A stretch of DNA of 64,000 nucleotides, from contig NC_023756.2 in NCBI RefSeq assembly GCF_000499845.2, positions 41,603,393-41,667,392 of the forward strand, in the 5' to 3' direction. The notes below the pieces were generated by a model. The model saw only the letters and a program-made list of their open reading frames with translations. It was not told where the DNA came from and ran no database searches. Positions 62,001 through 64,000 of the stretch are shown piece after piece; position 1 is the first letter of the stretch, and the number at the start of each line of letters is the position of its first letter. A program made the translations under genes and the position numbers. Source of the stretch: Phaseolus vulgaris. Taxonomy: Eukaryota > Streptophyta > Magnoliopsida > Fabales > Fabaceae.

Positions 62001-62249
62001 TAAATTTAATAATTCACCATGCCATGTCCAAGTTGTATAAGATCGAAGAAACCCATCACATAGCAGGTGTTCCCTCATGATATTCACATCCAGTATCCTT
62101 CCATTCAAACAGTTAACACACGGACACCTGATCTTTGCTCAATCATGACCACTAATAATCGCGTTACGCTGCGCAAATTGTATAAATTCCTCTACTCCCC
62201 TTTCGTACTCATCACTTATACGAACATCATTAATCCAACTTCGATCCAT
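59050..62249 (-). pseudogene. TNP2-type CACTA transposase (three lesions)
   Basis: Starts MDRSWINDVRISDEYERGVE (transposase-associated domain, about residues 1-75), then TWTWHGELLNLP, PNDCILYRKDFDLLKSCPRC and WHADERKCDGMYRHPADS. The TNP2 core follows: LGLATDGMNPFGNMS, MISGPKQPGHDIDVYLSPLI, YSVKGHKACPICEEDT, DVMHVEKNVCDSLIGTLLNI. Then come DUF4218 (PPSFFDIIVHLVVHLVREV, YLRWMYPVERYMKILKGYVK) and DUF4216 (YGFIEEIWEIDYTKFSVPVF) to TGA at 59050-59052. It would bind element ends and cut them. Lesions: TGA at 62139-62141 and TAA at 61317-61319 in frame, and a frameshift at an A9 run near 60716-60724. Fixing none of these is assumed; otherwise about 1,060 codons are preserved. Confidence 0.9.
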
Positions 62250-62969
62250 TATATATTCTGGAATATAGTTAGGATTTTCTAATAATTAGTATTCTATTCA
62301 ATCTCATACATTTGCCGAGGGTCGAACACCCCCGGACTCAATCCAAACATGATATTTCTATTCTAAAAGTAACAATAACTAACATAACATAAAACTTTTA
62401 TTAAAATGTAATTAACAACTAACTAAATATATAATATAAATTTAAGAAAATAGAAATTATATAATACAAAAATTCAAAATACACACAAATATATAAATTA
62501 TTAGTTATTAGTTATAAATTCCAAGTTGTATTAGTTATTAATTAAATATATATTATAATACAGAAAAATAAAAATTCAAAATATTAAATATAAATTCAAA
62601 ATATTAAATAAATATTAAATACAACACCAACCTTTAGGTTGATGGTGATCGGAGTGGCAGAGGCACAAGACGAAGGCGAAGGCGGTGGCGGAAGCTGTGG
62701 CGGTGGCGGTGCAGAAAAAACCAGCGAACACCAATGGAACAGTAACCTATATGCCACAAACGAAGTTAGGAAACGAAAATGACAATGCCAAGGAAGTGAA
62801 TAATGAATGATGCGAAAACGAAAAACGAAAACAAATGAGTGAAACGAAGAGCGGAGAGAACTGAAACTTACAATGCAGAGAGAACTGAAACTGAGAACGT
62901 TGAAACGAAGAGCAGAGAAGAGGAAAGTGAAAGTGAAACTAGTGGCGCGCTTCAATTTTTAGGGTAAAA

Positions 62970-63319
62970 TTGTTTTACAAATGCGGTTCTAGGGTAAGAC
63001 CGCATTTGTAAATCAATTCAAATGATTTACAAATGCGGTCTTTAATATGACCGCATTTGTAAATCAATGTGAAATTAATTACAAATGCGGTCATAGTAAA
63101 GACCACATTTGTAAATCATTCTGAATTGATTTACAAATGCGGGCATTGTAAAGACCGCATTTGTAAATCATTTGAATTGATTTACAAATGCGGTCTTACC
63201 CTAGAACCGCATTTGTAAAACAATTTAATTTCAAAAATGTCACCGCGTTTTTTACAAATGCGTTTAAGCGCAAAGTCGCACTAAATAAAGGGTCGTTGTT
63301 TTCATATTTTGTACTAGTG
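62970..63319. repeat. Right TIR and subterminal hairpin array of the CACTA
   Basis: Five consecutive hairpin units of about 40-45 bp (starting near 62975, 63029, 63079, 63130 and 63179), each ttacaaatgcggtc, a short loop, then gaccgcatttgtaaa. A more diverged unit and the terminal repeat follow to 63319. Confidence 0.87.
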
Positions 63320-63690
63320 TGTTCTTGGCTTTAGGTGATGGTGTGGAAGCCAAAGGTGTTAAAGGTAATGTTGAGGATGGTGATGGTGTGGAATCTGAAG
63401 GTGTTGAAGCTGTTGTTGAGGATGGTGGTAGTGTGGACATTGGTGAGCATCATGGTATGGAAGGTGTGGTTGAGGAAGATGATGAAGAGGACGAAGGTAA
63501 TGGTGGTCAGGGTATTGGTCCGCCTATTCATGAAGACATGGAATGTGATAATGATGGTGTTGATGATGATGGTGGACAAGTGTCAGAAGATTCTTCTTGG
63601 TTAAGGGAAGTTGAATTTATTGAAGGTGAAATTGAAGTTCAGAGTAAGGGTACTAGAGATAAAGGTGAGGAGTTAAGGAACACGTTGTAG
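63320..63690 (+). pseudogene. PB1-like domain gene, continuation after the CACTA
   Basis: In the frame of 55340-55655, FLALGDGVEAKGVKGNVEDG opens an acidic, repetitive region (VESEGVEAVVEDGGSVDIGE, EEDDEEDEGNGGQG) and runs to TAG at 63688-63690. Proteins of this type normally have such an acidic linker before the Mutator-type transposase. Here the frame stops after EELRNTL, and a partial direct repeat of gaggagttaaggaaca follows (63667 and 63693). The downstream transposase part was not seen before the window ends. Confidence 0.55.
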
Positions 63691-64000
63691 CTGAGGAGTT
63701 AAGGAACATTTCTACCCGATTAGATTTTCAAACACAGTAAATTCATTTTTGTTCTAAAAACCCTTTGTTCTTTGTTTTTCCTTAAGATTTAGTCATCAAT
63801 CTTGGTGGGGTCAGCTGAGAAGAGTAATTCTCTCAACCTATTCTACTATATACTAAATTTTTGTTCTGTTTGGATAACATGCATTAGGCCCTTAAATCTT
63901 GAAACTTATCTAGACTGAGGGGATAAAATTCTAGAAGTTGCTTGGAAAACAAACAATGAAGGTAAGGGAAACTAACTTTAATTTTTAATAACACCCTAGG
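63691..64000. other. Right edge, no gene recognised
   Basis: AT-rich. It should be the continuation of the Mutator-like unit or its flank, but I found no transposase motif. Confidence 0.4.

Larger units (their letters stand above)
55656..63319 (-). mobile_element. CACTA (En/Spm) transposon, structurally complete, 7664 bp
   Basis: Left terminus CACTAGTGCAGAAATGTAAA at 55656. Right terminus is the inverse of CACTAGTACAAAATATGAAA, ending at 63319. The flanking 3-bp duplication TGT (55653-55655 and 63320-63322) is the hallmark length for CACTA. Both ends carry hairpin repeats with ACAAATGCGGTC. Two minus-strand genes lie inside: TNP2 transposase first (59050-62249), then a TNP1-like gene with a Ulp1-type protease domain (56099-58924). 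Termini are good, but both genes carry stops, so it could probably move only with help in trans. Confidence 0.95.

Noticed and set aside
62596..62955. 119-residue Ser/Phe-rich minus-strand frame near the CACTA right end
   Set aside because: It lies in the leader/promoter region of the transposase gene, is rich in simple CCG/GGC repeats and matches no family; more likely noncoding leader.
63331..63604. Minus-strand and alternative plus-strand frames of about 82-89 residues
   Set aside because: Shadows of the repetitive acidic plus-strand frame; compositions (HTITI, MVWK repeats) are artefacts of GGTGATGG-type repeats.
1..64000. CRISPR arrays, bacterial operons, rRNA or tRNA genes
   Set aside because: None seen. 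The regular short repeats present are transposon subterminal repeats or microsatellites, and no tRNA-like cloverleaf was noticed on reading.

Overview
This is nuclear DNA from a flowering plant: AT-rich, with intron-containing genes, plant-specific gene families (DUF662/RAB6-interacting golgin-like protein, plant fructokinase, MIKC-type MADS-box factor) and dense nested transposable elements. The protein and repeat style suggests a legume (Phaseolus/Vigna/Glycine type), but that is inference. All calls come from reading and translating the sequence; no database was searched.

Layout. 1-4963: a minus-strand Ty3/gypsy LTR retrotransposon with its 5' LTR complete at 4540-4963, its 3' LTR off the left edge, and gag-pol broken by stops and frameshifts. 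5.0-18.0 kb: gene-poor, holding two decayed minus-strand LINE pieces, two adjacent fold-back MITEs (11831-12620) and one copy of a GTGTCCGTG-rich dispersed repeat. 18061-22952: a complete seven-exon DUF662 gene (minus). 24914-28191: a complete seven-exon fructokinase gene (minus). 29934-32195: a 5'-truncated LINE with an RNase H domain (plus). 34181-47478: a complete eight-exon MADS-box gene (minus), 13.3 kb long because introns 1 and 2 hold a decayed CACTA transposon, a LINE with target-site duplication, further LINE pieces and MITEs. 48-54 kb: AT-rich DNA with MITE relics, one more LINE tail and an array of 15-bp interrupted palindromes. 54.6-64 kb: the first coding part of a PB1-like (probably Mutator-type) gene, split by a structurally complete 7.66-kb CACTA element (55656-63319) flanked by TGT duplications; the reading frame of the host gene resumes on the far side.

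The three cellular genes are all on the minus strand and have consistent exon phases, so they look functional. Fructokinase phosphorylates fructose, the DUF662 protein is a coiled-coil golgin-like protein, and the MADS protein is a DNA-binding regulator; nothing indicates that they act together. The most notable mobile element is the large CACTA: its first gene encodes a TNP2-type transposase with three lesions, and its second gene ends in a Ulp1/C48 cysteine-protease-like domain. Both ends carry arrays of hairpin-forming ACAAATGCGGTC repeats.
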